Assembly (NCBI GenBank): GCA_046262635.1
Contig: JBHEMK010000149.1
Coordinates: 1 to 8,370 of the forward strand
Length of the DNA: 8,370 nucleotides
Direction of reading: 5' to 3'
Source: JBHEMK01 sp046262635
Lineage (GTDB): Bacteria; Actinomycetota; Thermoleophilia; Gaiellales; Gaiellaceae
Below the pieces are notes generated by a model. It worked only from the letters and a program-made list of their open reading frames with translations, was not told where the DNA came from and ran no database searches. Below are positions 1 to 6,662 of the stretch, one piece after another; position 1 is the first letter of the stretch; the number at the start of each line of letters is the position of its first letter. A program made the position numbers and the translations under genes.

Positions 1-440
1 TCGGTCGCCTTGATCGGCGTGCCGTCGGAATAGGTCAGCCCCTTCCGCAGGGTCAGTGTGTACATTCTCCCGTCCGCCGAGATCTTCGGCAGATCCTGGG
101 CGAGGTTTGGCACGATCGTGGCGCCGTCCGGTCCGCCGACGTGCTTGTAACCGATCAGCGGCAGGTAGACGTTCCATATGATCTGCCAGCCCTCGACCGT
201 GTACGACAGGCCCGGATCGAGGAAGTCGATCCCTGTGTCATAGGCGATCCTGAAGTTGGTGAAAGTCTTTCCCGCCGAGCTCGTAGTGGAACTCGAGGTC
301 GACGCGGTGGTGGTGGTGGTGGTTCCCGCGCCTGCGCTGCTCTTCTTCCCTCCCCCGCCGCAGGCGGTCACGATCAGGGCAATGCCCACGACGAAAGCGC
401 CTGCTGTCAGCAGCCACTTCACCCGATGTCTAAGAGTCAA
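1..440 (-). CDS. Peptide ABC transporter substrate-binding lipoprotein (SBP family 5), partial
   Basis: N-terminal 146 codons; the C-terminal part lies beyond the left edge. Residues 1-27 form a lipoprotein signal: basic RHRVK, a hydrophobic stretch, then lipobox VTAC with the lipidated cysteine at residue 27. A Ser/Thr-rich linker follows (about 34-58), including six consecutive Thr encoded by six ACC codons. The mature part begins around FRIAYDTGIDFLDPGLSY and continues through IIWNVYLPLIGY, VPNLAQDLP and LRKGLTYSDGTP, the typical start of DppA/OppA-type extracytoplasmic solute-binding proteins. These deliver peptides or similar solutes to a membrane ABC permease. I chose the TTG start because GGGGAGG lies 7 bases upstream; an in-frame GTG six codons later has no such site. 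It lies 124 bases downstream of a cytoplasmic-looking NlpC/P60 peptidase on the same strand, which fits uptake of peptides, perhaps cell-wall peptides. The substrate itself cannot be read from this fragment. Confidence 0.9.
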   Translation of the reverse strand, partial: MTLRHRVKWLLTAGAFVVGIALIVTACGGGGKKSSAGAGTTTTTTASTSSSTTSSAGKTFTNFRIAYDTGIDFLDPGLSYTVEGWQIIWNVYLPLIGYKHVGGPDGATIVPNLAQDLPKISADGRMYTLTLRKGLTYSDGTPIKAT

Positions 441-447
441 TTCCTTA

Positions 448-454
448 CCTCCCC
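448..454 (-). promoter_or_regulatory. Ribosome binding site of the substrate-binding protein gene
   Basis: On the minus strand GGGGAGG stands 7 bases before the TTG at 440. It is the strongest Shine-Dalgarno in the window and decides the unusual TTG start. Confidence 0.7.
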
Positions 455-525
455 AGGCTGGTTGCGCAGATCACGGGCCGAGCGACCTCGCCCCTTGCGC
501 GCGTTGCATTCTTACATGACGTACC

Positions 526-539
526 CCGGTAGAGACCGG
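526..539. other. Small inverted repeat between the peptidase and the binding protein genes
   Basis: CCGGT-AGAG-ACCGG is a perfect 5-bp stem with a 4-base loop, 26 bases after the peptidase stop in the direction of transcription. There is no T-run after it on the minus strand, so it is not a classical intrinsic terminator. It could be an mRNA processing or attenuation hairpin, or chance in GC-rich DNA. Confidence 0.3.
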
Positions 540-564
540 TTAGTGACGCGCTGTCAGGAATGCC

Positions 565-1194
565 TTACAGCCTGACCAGTCGACGCCGCCGAGACCGCAG
601 CTGCTCCGCCTCCACCTCCTCGACGACGCCGTGGACTCCGTCGCGCTCGGTCGCGTGGAGGATGCGGCCGCCCCCGAGCCAGAACGCCACGTGGTCAGCG
701 GCCTCCTCGCCGTAGGTGATCAGGTCGCCCGGACGGAGCTCGGCCTCGGCCAGCTCGAGGCCAGCCTCCTCCTGCTGGGCGGCGTCCCGGGGCACAAGCA
801 GGCCGAGGCGGCGATGCGCCATGTGCACGAGCCCCGAGCAGTCGATCCCGTCGCGGGTCATTCCGCCCCAGAGATAGGGTGATCCGAGGTACGTTCGCGC
901 CTCGGCGACGGGGTCGCCCCCGCGCTCCCCGAGCCAGTTCGGGTCGACGTCACCGCCGAGCGCGCCGGCTAGCAGCCAGCCCGGGTAGTCGTAGGCGGTG
1001 CGGATGCGGACCCAGCCCTCCCGTTCCCCCTCGACCGCAAGGGGCTCGCCAGGGAGCGCCTGCGTCACCTGCTCGGCTTCGTCGGCCGGCTGCGCCCGGA
1101 CGGGCGTCGGCTCGAGCACCGTCCGCACGACCAGGCTGATAGGGCCGGCTGTTCCAGGCAGGCCTGCGGCCGCACCGACCCTTGCTCGTTGCAC
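565..1194 (-). CDS. SH3b - NlpC/P60 family peptidase (YkfC-like, probable murein-peptide endopeptidase)
   Basis: 209 residues from a GTG at 1194. Residues about 24-80 resemble a bacterial SH3 domain (VVRTVLEPTPVRAQP, then LPGEPLAVEGEREGWVRI and PGWLL). Residues about 93-205 are the NlpC/P60 papain-like peptidase: catalytic Cys119 in GIDCSGLV, His168 in ADHVAFWLGGG, and a third polar residue, His180, in ILHATERDG; LRPGDLITY precedes the His. Enzymes of this family cut D-Glu-gamma/diamino-acid bonds in peptidoglycan peptides. I see no signal peptide or membrane segment, so a cytoplasmic role like that of Bacillus YkfC in recycling imported muropeptides is likely. The peptide-binding lipoprotein gene follows on the same strand, which supports that. 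The reading frame stays open far upstream, opposite the nuclease gene, but has no homologous content there. GAAGGGA about 6 bases before 1194 supports this start; a GTG at residue 23 is an alternative. Confidence 0.85.
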   Translation of the reverse strand: MQRARVGAAAGLPGTAGPISLVVRTVLEPTPVRAQPADEAEQVTQALPGEPLAVEGEREGWVRIRTAYDYPGWLLAGALGGDVDPNWLGERGGDPVAEARTYLGSPYLWGGMTRDGIDCSGLVHMAHRRLGLLVPRDAAQQEEAGLELAEAELRPGDLITYGEEAADHVAFWLGGGRILHATERDGVHGVVEEVEAEQLRSRRRRLVRL

Positions 1195-1264
1195 CCGGAG
1201 TCCCTTCCCACTCCGTAACGGTCGCGAACATCCGCGCTCCGTTCGGTTCCGGAGATGCCTTAAG

Positions 1265-1278
1265 CGAACATATGTTCG
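1265..1278. promoter_or_regulatory. LexA/SOS box (putative)
   Basis: CGAACATATGTTCG is a perfect 14-bp palindrome and fits the Gram-positive/actinobacterial LexA consensus CGAAC-N4-GTTCG. It ends 2 bases before a -10-like hexamer and 14 bases before the nuclease start codon, so bound LexA would block that promoter. It also lies 71 bases upstream of the divergent peptidase start and could affect that gene, though less obviously. The match to the consensus is seen directly; LexA binding in this organism is inferred. Confidence 0.75.
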
Positions 1279-1280
1279 TC

Positions 1281-1286
1281 TATGCT
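1281..1286 (+). promoter_or_regulatory. -10 element of a leaderless promoter (nuclease gene)
   Basis: TATGCT (4 of 6 to TATAAT, with T1, A2 and T6 kept) sits 6 bases before the ATG at 1293. Transcription would then start at or next to the A of the start codon. The bases between have no purine-rich Shine-Dalgarno. No good -35 is visible. Confidence 0.5.
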
Positions 1287-1292
1287 TTGGCC

Positions 1293-3053
1293 ATGCAACT
1301 CCGCTTGGACGCCGCCGACAGGTTGGTCGAGCTCGTCGAGGAGCAGCGAGGCCCTGTTGTCGCGGAGGAGGCGGCGCGGCGGCTCTTCGCCCTGCAGCGG
1401 GCACCAGCCGGACTCGCCCGCTCACTGCTCGCAGAGGCGGTGGATGCCGATGCGCGGCTGCGCTGGCGCGGCGACGCAGTTGCGCTCGCCGCACCGCTTG
1501 GCGCAGGGCTCCCGCTCGAGACGGCCACATACGTGGTCGTCGATCTCGAGACGACGGGGTTGCGGCCGGGCACAGCTCGCATCTGCGAGATCGGTGCCGT
1601 CCGTGTTCGCGCGCTCGAGCTCGATGCCGACTTCGAGACGCTCGTGAACCCCGGCATGCCGCTCGGGCGGGGCGTCGAGGCGCTGACCGGGCTGAGCGAT
1701 CGCCAGCTGCGGGCGGCTCCGCGGGTGGAGCTTGCCGTGCGGCGGTTTCTCGGCTTCGCCGGCGACGCCGTCCTCGTCGCGCACAACGCCCGCTTCGACC
1801 TCGCCTTCCTCGACCGCGAGACCGAGCGGCTGACAGGGCGCCGGATCGCAGCGCCGGTGATCGACACGGTCGCGCTCGCCCGGCGCCTGCTCGCCGGCCG
1901 CGTCCCGCGCGCGAGCCTTGCGCAGCTCTCCCATTTCTTCGGAACGGCGGTGCGTCCCTGCCATCGCGCGCTGCCGGACGCGCAGGCGACAGCGGAGGTC
2001 CTGCTCGCACTGCTCGGGCTGGCGCAGGAGCGCGGGGCGCGGACGGTCGCGGACGTCGTCGAGCTGGGGGCGACTCGGAAGCGCCGCGTCTACGGGAAAC
2101 GGCACCTCGCCTTCGGCGCGCCGACCCGTCCGGGGATCTACGAGTTCCGCGATCGCAACGGTCAGGTTCTCTACGTCGGCCGCGCGCGCAATCTCCGCGC
2201 GCGGCTCCGCTCGTACTTCCGATCGGAGCGCCAGCGGCCGGCGGTCGAGGCGGCGCTCGGCGCCTGCGAGCGGATCGAATGGCGCGTGCTCGGCTCCGAG
2301 CTGGAGGCTGCAATCGAGGAGCTGCGCCTGATCCGGGAGCTGCGGCCCCCGGGCAACGCCCACGTCTCCCGCCCTGACCGCTACGTCTGGCTGAAGCGAC
2401 GCGGCGACGGTCTCGTCGCGTCGTCCTCGGCGACCGAACTTGGTCCGATTCGCGCGCGCCGCCGCGCCCAGCTCGCGGCGCGCGCGCTGGCGGGAGCAAG
2501 CGACGACGAGCTCGCGCGGCCAGCGCTCGCGCTCCCACGCCTGCGGCAGACGCTGCGCGGCCTGGCGGAGTCGCTTCGATACGAGGACGCGGCCCGACTC
2601 CGGGACCGGGTGGATGCCCTCGAGTGGGTCTGCCGCGAGCTCGACCGACAGGCGAGCCTGCGGGCACTCGCGCGCTGCCTCGTCGTACCGGCGATCGAGC
2701 CCGGGTTCTGCCGGGCCCTCTTCGTCGCCGGAGGGCGTATCGCCTCGGTGCGGACGCTCCCGCCGGGAGAGGGGGCCCACCTGGAGATCGAGGCCGGCCT
2801 CGCCGCGGCCCGCCGCGCCGCCCCTGCGGCCGAGCCGGGCGACCTCGACGAGCTCCAGCTCATCGGAGCCTTTCTCCGCCGCCCGCCGCCGGAGCTCAGG
2901 ATCGTCCCGCTCGAGAAGGACGCGATCCTCCGGGCGGCATCCCGGCTGGCCACGGCCCGGTGCGGGCAGACGGGGCACGCCGAGAAACGCACGGCGCCGG
3001 CGCGCTCAGCCCCTGCGCCCCGCGCGGCCGGGCCTCGACTCTTCGACGCGTAG
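1293..3053 (+). CDS. DEDDh exonuclease / GIY-YIG (UvrC/Cho-like) endonuclease fusion
   Basis: 586 residues. About 1-70: a helical segment that may be a winged helix (unproven). About 79-245: a DnaQ-type 3'-5' exonuclease with all DEDDh residues: Asp84 and Glu86 (VVVDLETTG), Asp169 (AHNARFD), His224 and Asp229 (CHRALPD). About 278-356: a GIY-YIG nuclease with GIY 281-283, YVG 294-296, a basic RNLRARLRSYF stretch, and a Glu near 343 before LIRELRPPGN. About 414-446: a UVR-like motif (LRYEDAARLRDRVDALE). The last 130 residues are unassigned; the UvrC RNase H-like and helix-hairpin-helix domains are absent. Such fusions are known in actinobacteria (the 'DEDD exonuclease domain' UvrC-related proteins). 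The likely role is incision and trimming at DNA damage. The perfect SOS box fits, as E. coli cho is SOS-induced. I chose ATG 1293 because it follows the -10 by 6 bases; in-frame starts upstream (TTG 1182, ATG 1272 inside the SOS box) would place the operator within the gene. Confidence 0.9.
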   Translation: MQLRLDAADRLVELVEEQRGPVVAEEAARRLFALQRAPAGLARSLLAEAVDADARLRWRGDAVALAAPLGAGLPLETATYVVVDLETTGLRPGTARICEIGAVRVRALELDADFETLVNPGMPLGRGVEALTGLSDRQLRAAPRVELAVRRFLGFAGDAVLVAHNARFDLAFLDRETERLTGRRIAAPVIDTVALARRLLAGRVPRASLAQLSHFFGTAVRPCHRALPDAQATAEVLLALLGLAQERGARTVADVVELGATRKRRVYGKRHLAFGAPTRPGIYEFRDRNGQVLYVGRARNLRARLRSYFRSERQRPAVEAALGACERIEWRVLGSELEAAIEELRLIRELRPPGNAHVSRPDRYVWLKRRGDGLVASSSATELGPIRARRRAQLAARALAGASDDELARPALALPRLRQTLRGLAESLRYEDAARLRDRVDALEWVCRELDRQASLRALARCLVVPAIEPGFCRALFVAGGRIASVRTLPPGEGAHLEIEAGLAAARRAAPAAEPGDLDELQLIGAFLRRPPPELRIVPLEKDAILRAASRLATARCGQTGHAEKRTAPARSAPAPRAAGPRLFDA

Positions 3054-3054
3054 C

Positions 3055-3073
3055 CTCCGGACGTTCTCCGGGG
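3055..3073 (+). other. Hairpin just after the nuclease stop codon
   Basis: CTCCGGA-CGTTC-TCCGGGG can form a stem of five perfect pairs plus one G-T and one G-C pair, beginning 2 bases after the TAG of the nuclease gene. There is no T-run. It could end or stabilise the transcript in the 108-base gap between this gene and the convergent sigma-factor gene. The rest of that gap shows nothing I recognise. Confidence 0.3.
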
Positions 3074-3161
3074 CCGGCTCGGTCGCGGTGGCTGGGGCCG
3101 GAAGTGCGAGCCCGGCCTCGGGGCCGCTACCGCAAGCCAGGGCGCGGTCTGTGCGGAACCG

Positions 3162-4235
3162 CTATGCGGCGAGTGAGATCAGGTCTCGGAGCGCGCCGAG
3201 GCGGGCCAGCGCCTGGCCTTCGAGCTGCCGGACGCGTTCGCGTGTCAGGTCGAGCTCATGACCGATCGCCTCGAGCGTCCACGGCTCGCCCTCGAAGCCG
3301 AACCGCAACTCGAGGATCCGCCGCTCGCGTTCCGGCAGCGCGTCGAGCGCCTTGCGCACGCCCTGGCGCCGAAGCGACTCCTCGGCCTCCTCGAACGGAT
3401 CGGCGGCTTCCCGGTCGGCGAAGAGGTCGCCGAGCTCGCCCTCGTCGTCCGCACCGACCGTCTGGTTCAGCGACACCGAGGCCAGCGCGGCGCCGAGCGC
3501 CTCGTCGACGTGCTGCATCGGCAGGCCGGTCGCCTCCGCCAGCTCCTCCTTCGTTGCCTCGCGGCCGAGCTCGACCTCCAACCGGCGGGCGGCCCGGGAG
3601 AGCTTCTGCTGGCGCTCGACGACGTGAACGGGTACCCGGATCGTCCGCGCGTGATTCGCGACGGCACGCTGCACCGACTGCCGGATCCACCACGTCGCGT
3701 ACGTCGAGAACTTGTAGCCGCGCCGCCAGTCGAACTTCTCGACCGCGCGGTTCAGTCCGAGCGTGCCCTCCTGGATCAGATCCAGGAACGGGACGCCGAG
3801 TCCGCGGTAGCCCTTCGCAATCGACACGACGAGACGGAGGTTTGACTCGATCATCCGTCGCTTGGCGACCGGGTCGCCGCGCTCGATCGCCTTGGCCAGC
3901 GTGACCTCCTCGGCTGCCGTCAGCAGCTTGTGGCGACCGACATCGGCCAGGAAGAGCTGCAGACTGTCGGCGGCGCCGGACATCGCCACGGTCACCTGGG
4001 CCGGTTCGGGAGTCTTCTCCTTCTCGGGCTCGGCCTCGGCTGCCGGCTCGCCGATCTCGAGGCCGATCCGCTCCAGCTCTCGCGAAAGCTCCTCGACCTC
4101 GTCGTCGTTCAGTTCATGCTCAAGTGCGAACGCCTCGAGCTCCGTCGGCTCGATCCACCCACGCTCCTCCGCACCCGCAACGAGCGAGCGCGCCTGTTCG
4201 GTCTCGAGCAAGTCATGCAGCTGGTTGTGCGTCAA
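3162..4235 (-). CDS. RNA polymerase sigma-70 factor, RpoD/SigA family
   Basis: 357 residues. About 5-62 resembles a short region 1.1 (LHDLLETEQARSLV, then EERGWIEPTELEAF). An acidic, Pro-rich linker runs to about 85. Region 1.2 is at 90-120, region 2 at about 121-195 (NLRLVVSIAKGYRG, DLIQEGTLGL, KFSTYATWWIRQ), region 3 at about 203-280, and region 4 at about 290-357 with the -35-reading helix LTRERVRQLEGQALARL. It directs core RNA polymerase to promoters. It is shorter than typical actinobacterial HrdB/SigA proteins but keeps regions 1.1-4, so it is either the primary sigma or a group 2 relative; I cannot decide which. At the position of E. coli T440, which reads the first base of the -10 element, there is Gln189, while Q437 is kept as Gln186. 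It starts with TTG; an in-frame TAG three codons upstream rules out an earlier start, and AGGA lies 14 bases upstream, rather far for a Shine-Dalgarno. Confidence 0.93.
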   Translation of the reverse strand: MTHNQLHDLLETEQARSLVAGAEERGWIEPTELEAFALEHELNDDEVEELSRELERIGLEIGEPAAEAEPEKEKTPEPAQVTVAMSGAADSLQLFLADVGRHKLLTAAEEVTLAKAIERGDPVAKRRMIESNLRLVVSIAKGYRGLGVPFLDLIQEGTLGLNRAVEKFDWRRGYKFSTYATWWIRQSVQRAVANHARTIRVPVHVVERQQKLSRAARRLEVELGREATKEELAEATGLPMQHVDEALGAALASVSLNQTVGADDEGELGDLFADREAADPFEEAEESLRRQGVRKALDALPERERRILELRFGFEGEPWTLEAIGHELDLTRERVRQLEGQALARLGALRDLISLAA

Positions 4236-4320
4236 GAGGGTCTACTCAGTCCTTTCGGGTCCTACTTCGTCGTCGTCTCCAAGCCTTCGCACTGTAGGAA
4301 GAAACTCCTCGTCTTTCCAG

Positions 4321-4350
4321 GACCAACCGACCCTCCTGGGTCACTCGGTC
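4321..4350. terminator. Symmetric hairpin after the topoisomerase gene
   Basis: GACCC-TCCT-GGGTC (4329-4342) is flanked symmetrically by GACC (4321-4324) and GGTC (4347-4350), giving a two-tier hairpin with a 4x4 internal loop. It lies 25 bases beyond the topoisomerase stop and upstream of the same-strand sigma-factor gene. No T-run follows on the minus strand, so termination is only a guess; a leader structure for the sigma gene is the alternative. I see no convincing promoter elsewhere in the 139-base gap. Confidence 0.35.
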
Positions 4351-4374
4351 CCTCGAACGCATGCACCCTGCGGC

Positions 4375-6600
4375 TTATTCCGCGGCCGCGGGCTCCTTGG
4401 TTTGCGCGCGAACCGGGAAATCGAACTCGATCTTCCCCTCGTCGGTTAGGACGAGGCGGGCCCGGAAAGGTTTGCCCGCCTTGGAGCGGAAGCCGGAGAG
4501 CACTTCGCGAGTCTTCCCCTCCTCGATCAGCTGGCGCGCCACCTCGGGCGTGAGTGTCCGGCTGGCGACGCGTTTCCAGACAACGAAGCCGCAGCCGGGC
4601 TCCTCGCGGCTCTTCCAGCTCGTGCAGCCGTAGGCGCGCGAATTTTCCCGAATGATCTCGCCGGTGACCGCGCCGCAGCGCGGGCAGGGGCCCAGCTCCG
4701 CGCGCTCCGGACGGAGCTGCTCCTTGTCGAGCGCCTCGATCTGGCCGACGATCTCGCCGGCGAACCTCTCGATCTCCTGCATGAACGCGGAGCGGTCACC
4801 TCGGCCGTGCTCGATGTCCGAGAGCTTCTTCTCCCAGTCTCCGGTCAGCTCGGGGGAGGTGATCTTGTGCTCCTCGAGCATCGTGATCACCTGCAGCCCC
4901 TTTGGCGTCGGTTGGAGGTCGCGGCCGACCCGCTCGATGTACTCCCGGCGGATGAGCGTCTCGATCGTCTCGGCGCGCGTCGCCGGAGTGCCAAGCCCTG
5001 AGTCCTTCATCGCCTCGCGTAGCTCCTCGTCGTCGATCAGCTTGCCGGCGGTCTCCATCCCGGAGAGAAGCGTTGCCTCCGTGTAGCGGGGCGGCGGCTT
5101 TGTTGCCTTGTCCTCGATCTCGGTTGCGACGCACGTGACCGACTGCCCCTCGGTCAGCTCGGGCAGCTCGGCGCCCTCCCCCTCGTCCTCCTCGCTCTGG
5201 CGCTCGGAGTCGGCCTCGAGCCCGTAGACGCCGCGCCAGCCGGCCTCGAGCGTGATCTTGCCGCGGGTGCGGAAGCTCTCGCCCTCGACCTCGGTGACGA
5301 TCGTCGTGCGCGCGTAGCGCGCGGGCGGATGAAACACGGCGAGGAACCGGCGCGCGATCAGGTCGAAGACGCGGCGCTCGTCCGGGCTGAACCCGTCGAC
5401 TTCGTGCGGGACGTCGGTGGGGATGATCGCGTGGTGGTCGTCGACCTTGGCGTCGTTGATCACCCGCTGCAGCGGCAGCTGGTCGAGCCGCATCACATAG
5501 GTCGCGCCCACGCGGTAGTCGGAGATCTCCTGCAGCGTCGACGCGACGATCTTCAGCTGCGGCACCATGTCCCCGGAGAGGTAGCGGGACGAGGTTCGTG
5601 GATACGTGATCGCCTTCTTGCTCTCGTAGAGCGACTGCGCAGCCTGGAGCGTGCGGCGCGCGGAGAAGCCGAAGCGGCGGTTTGCGTCACGCTGCAGCGA
5701 GGTCAGGTCGTACAGGAGCGGCGCCCGCTCGCTCTGCTCCTTGCGGTCAACCTTGGTGACCGTTCCCTCGACGCCAGAGCACTTTGCGACGATCTCGTCG
5801 GCGCGCTCGAGCGGCTTGAAGATCCGCGTCTCGTCCCCCTCGAACCAGAGACCCTCGTACTTCGGCAGGAACGAGGCGTGGACAAGCCGGTAGGGCTCAG
5901 AGACGAAGGCCTGGATCTCGCGCTCGCGCTTGACCATCATCGCGAGCGTCGGGGTCTGGACGCGGCCGAGCGAGACGACCCCGCCGACCCAGGCGCGGCC
6001 GCGGATCGTGGCCGCGCGGGTCGCGTTCATCCCGACGAGCCAGTCAGCCTCGGAGCGCGACCGTGCAGCTGCCTCGAGCTGGGCGAGCTGGTCGCCGGGG
6101 CGAAGCTTCTCGAACCCCTCGCGGATCGCCGTCTTCGTCATCGACGAGATCCAGAGGCGCTGGACGGGCTTCGGCTCGACCGGCTTCTTCCTCTTCTTCG
6201 TTGACGGCGACACCGCGTGGTCCTGCAGGAAGACGGACTCGTAGATGTACGCGAAGATCAGCTCGCCCTCGCGGCCGGCGTCGCAGGCGTTGACGATCCT
6301 GTCGACATCCTCCCGGAGCATCAGTTTCTCGATCTCCTTGAGCTGCTTCTTCGACTTCGCGTCGCGCGGGACGAGCCTGAACGCGTCGACGACGATCGGC
6401 AGGTCGGCCATCCGCCACTTCTTCCACTTCTCGTCGTAGTCCTCGGGCTCGGCGAGCTGGACGAGGTGGCCGACGGCCCAGGTGATCACGTACTCGTCGG
6501 ACTCGAGAAAGGCATCGTGTTTCTCGAAGCTCCCGGGCAGCGCGGACGCGAGGTCGCGGCCGACCGACGGCTTCTCTGCGACGACGAGAGTCTTGGACAT
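4375..6600 (-). CDS. topB: Type IA DNA topoisomerase (TopB / topoisomerase III type)
   Basis: 741 residues from ATG 6600. It relaxes or decatenates DNA by passing one strand through a break held by a tyrosine. The Toprim domain starts at residue 4 (LVVAEKPSVGRDLA, metal-binding Glu9) and has its acidic motif at 107-113 as DAGREGE. The central fold includes RSEADWLVGMNATRA (about 182-195) and VVSLGRVQTPTLA (208-220). The active-site Tyr333 lies in ITYPRTSSRYLS. A single four-Cys zinc-binding module (C639, C642, C659, C670) is followed by a C-terminal segment (about 681-728: ARQLIEEGKT, LSGFRSKAGKPFRARL) like the Toprim_Crpt repeat of TopB-type enzymes. The DAGREGE form, with Gly in place of the second Asp of DxDREGE, is familiar from firmicute TopB proteins. 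A GTG three codons upstream (6609) is possible, but it overlaps the -10-like TACCGT, so ATG is preferred. The sigma-factor gene follows on the same strand after 139 bases. Confidence 0.93.
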   Translation of the reverse strand: MSKTLVVAEKPSVGRDLASALPGSFEKHDAFLESDEYVITWAVGHLVQLAEPEDYDEKWKKWRMADLPIVVDAFRLVPRDAKSKKQLKEIEKLMLREDVDRIVNACDAGREGELIFAYIYESVFLQDHAVSPSTKKRKKPVEPKPVQRLWISSMTKTAIREGFEKLRPGDQLAQLEAAARSRSEADWLVGMNATRAATIRGRAWVGGVVSLGRVQTPTLAMMVKREREIQAFVSEPYRLVHASFLPKYEGLWFEGDETRIFKPLERADEIVAKCSGVEGTVTKVDRKEQSERAPLLYDLTSLQRDANRRFGFSARRTLQAAQSLYESKKAITYPRTSSRYLSGDMVPQLKIVASTLQEISDYRVGATYVMRLDQLPLQRVINDAKVDDHHAIIPTDVPHEVDGFSPDERRVFDLIARRFLAVFHPPARYARTTIVTEVEGESFRTRGKITLEAGWRGVYGLEADSERQSEEDEGEGAELPELTEGQSVTCVATEIEDKATKPPPRYTEATLLSGMETAGKLIDDEELREAMKDSGLGTPATRAETIETLIRREYIERVGRDLQPTPKGLQVITMLEEHKITSPELTGDWEKKLSDIEHGRGDRSAFMQEIERFAGEIVGQIEALDKEQLRPERAELGPCPRCGAVTGEIIRENSRAYGCTSWKSREEPGCGFVVWKRVASRTLTPEVARQLIEEGKTREVLSGFRSKAGKPFRARLVLTDEGKIEFDFPVRAQTKEPAAAE

Positions 6601-6607
6601 GCGGGCC

Positions 6608-6613
6608 ACGGTA
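6608..6613 (-). promoter_or_regulatory. -10 element of a possible leaderless promoter (topoisomerase gene)
   Basis: On the minus strand TACCGT lies 7 bases before the ATG at 6600, and the region shows no Shine-Dalgarno. The hexamer keeps T1, A2 and T6 of the -10 consensus. No -35 is visible. Confidence 0.35.
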
Positions 6614-6662
6614 GCGAACCCGTCGTCCGGCGCCGCGGTTCGCGGACTTCCGGCACATCCCC

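Noticed and set aside
1225..1245. A second CGAAC...GTTCG inverted repeat upstream of the SOS box
   Set aside because: The arms match a LexA half-site, but the spacer is 11 bases instead of 4, so standard LexA binding is not expected. It may be chance or another dimeric regulator.
1272..1292. ATG at 1272 as the start of the nuclease
   Set aside because: It lies inside the SOS palindrome and upstream of the -10-like hexamer, so a transcript from that promoter would not contain it.
1195..2667. A continuous minus-strand open frame extending the NlpC/P60 gene to about 700 codons
   Set aside because: The upstream two thirds are Arg/Ala/Pro-rich antisense of the nuclease gene with no domain content; the recognisable SH3b-NlpC protein begins near 1194.
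3054..3161. A bidirectional terminator between the convergent nuclease and sigma genes
   Set aside because: Only a short stem next to the nuclease stop is visible, with no T-run on either strand.
2624..3904. A long plus-strand open frame across the nuclease end and opposite the sigma gene
   Set aside because: Its translation is Arg/Pro/Ala/Gly-rich low complexity, as expected from out-of-frame GC-rich DNA, and it conflicts with two well-supported genes.
4236..4374. A tRNA or riboswitch in the gap before the sigma gene
   Set aside because: No cloverleaf, T-loop or known riboswitch core is readable; only the symmetric hairpin stands out.
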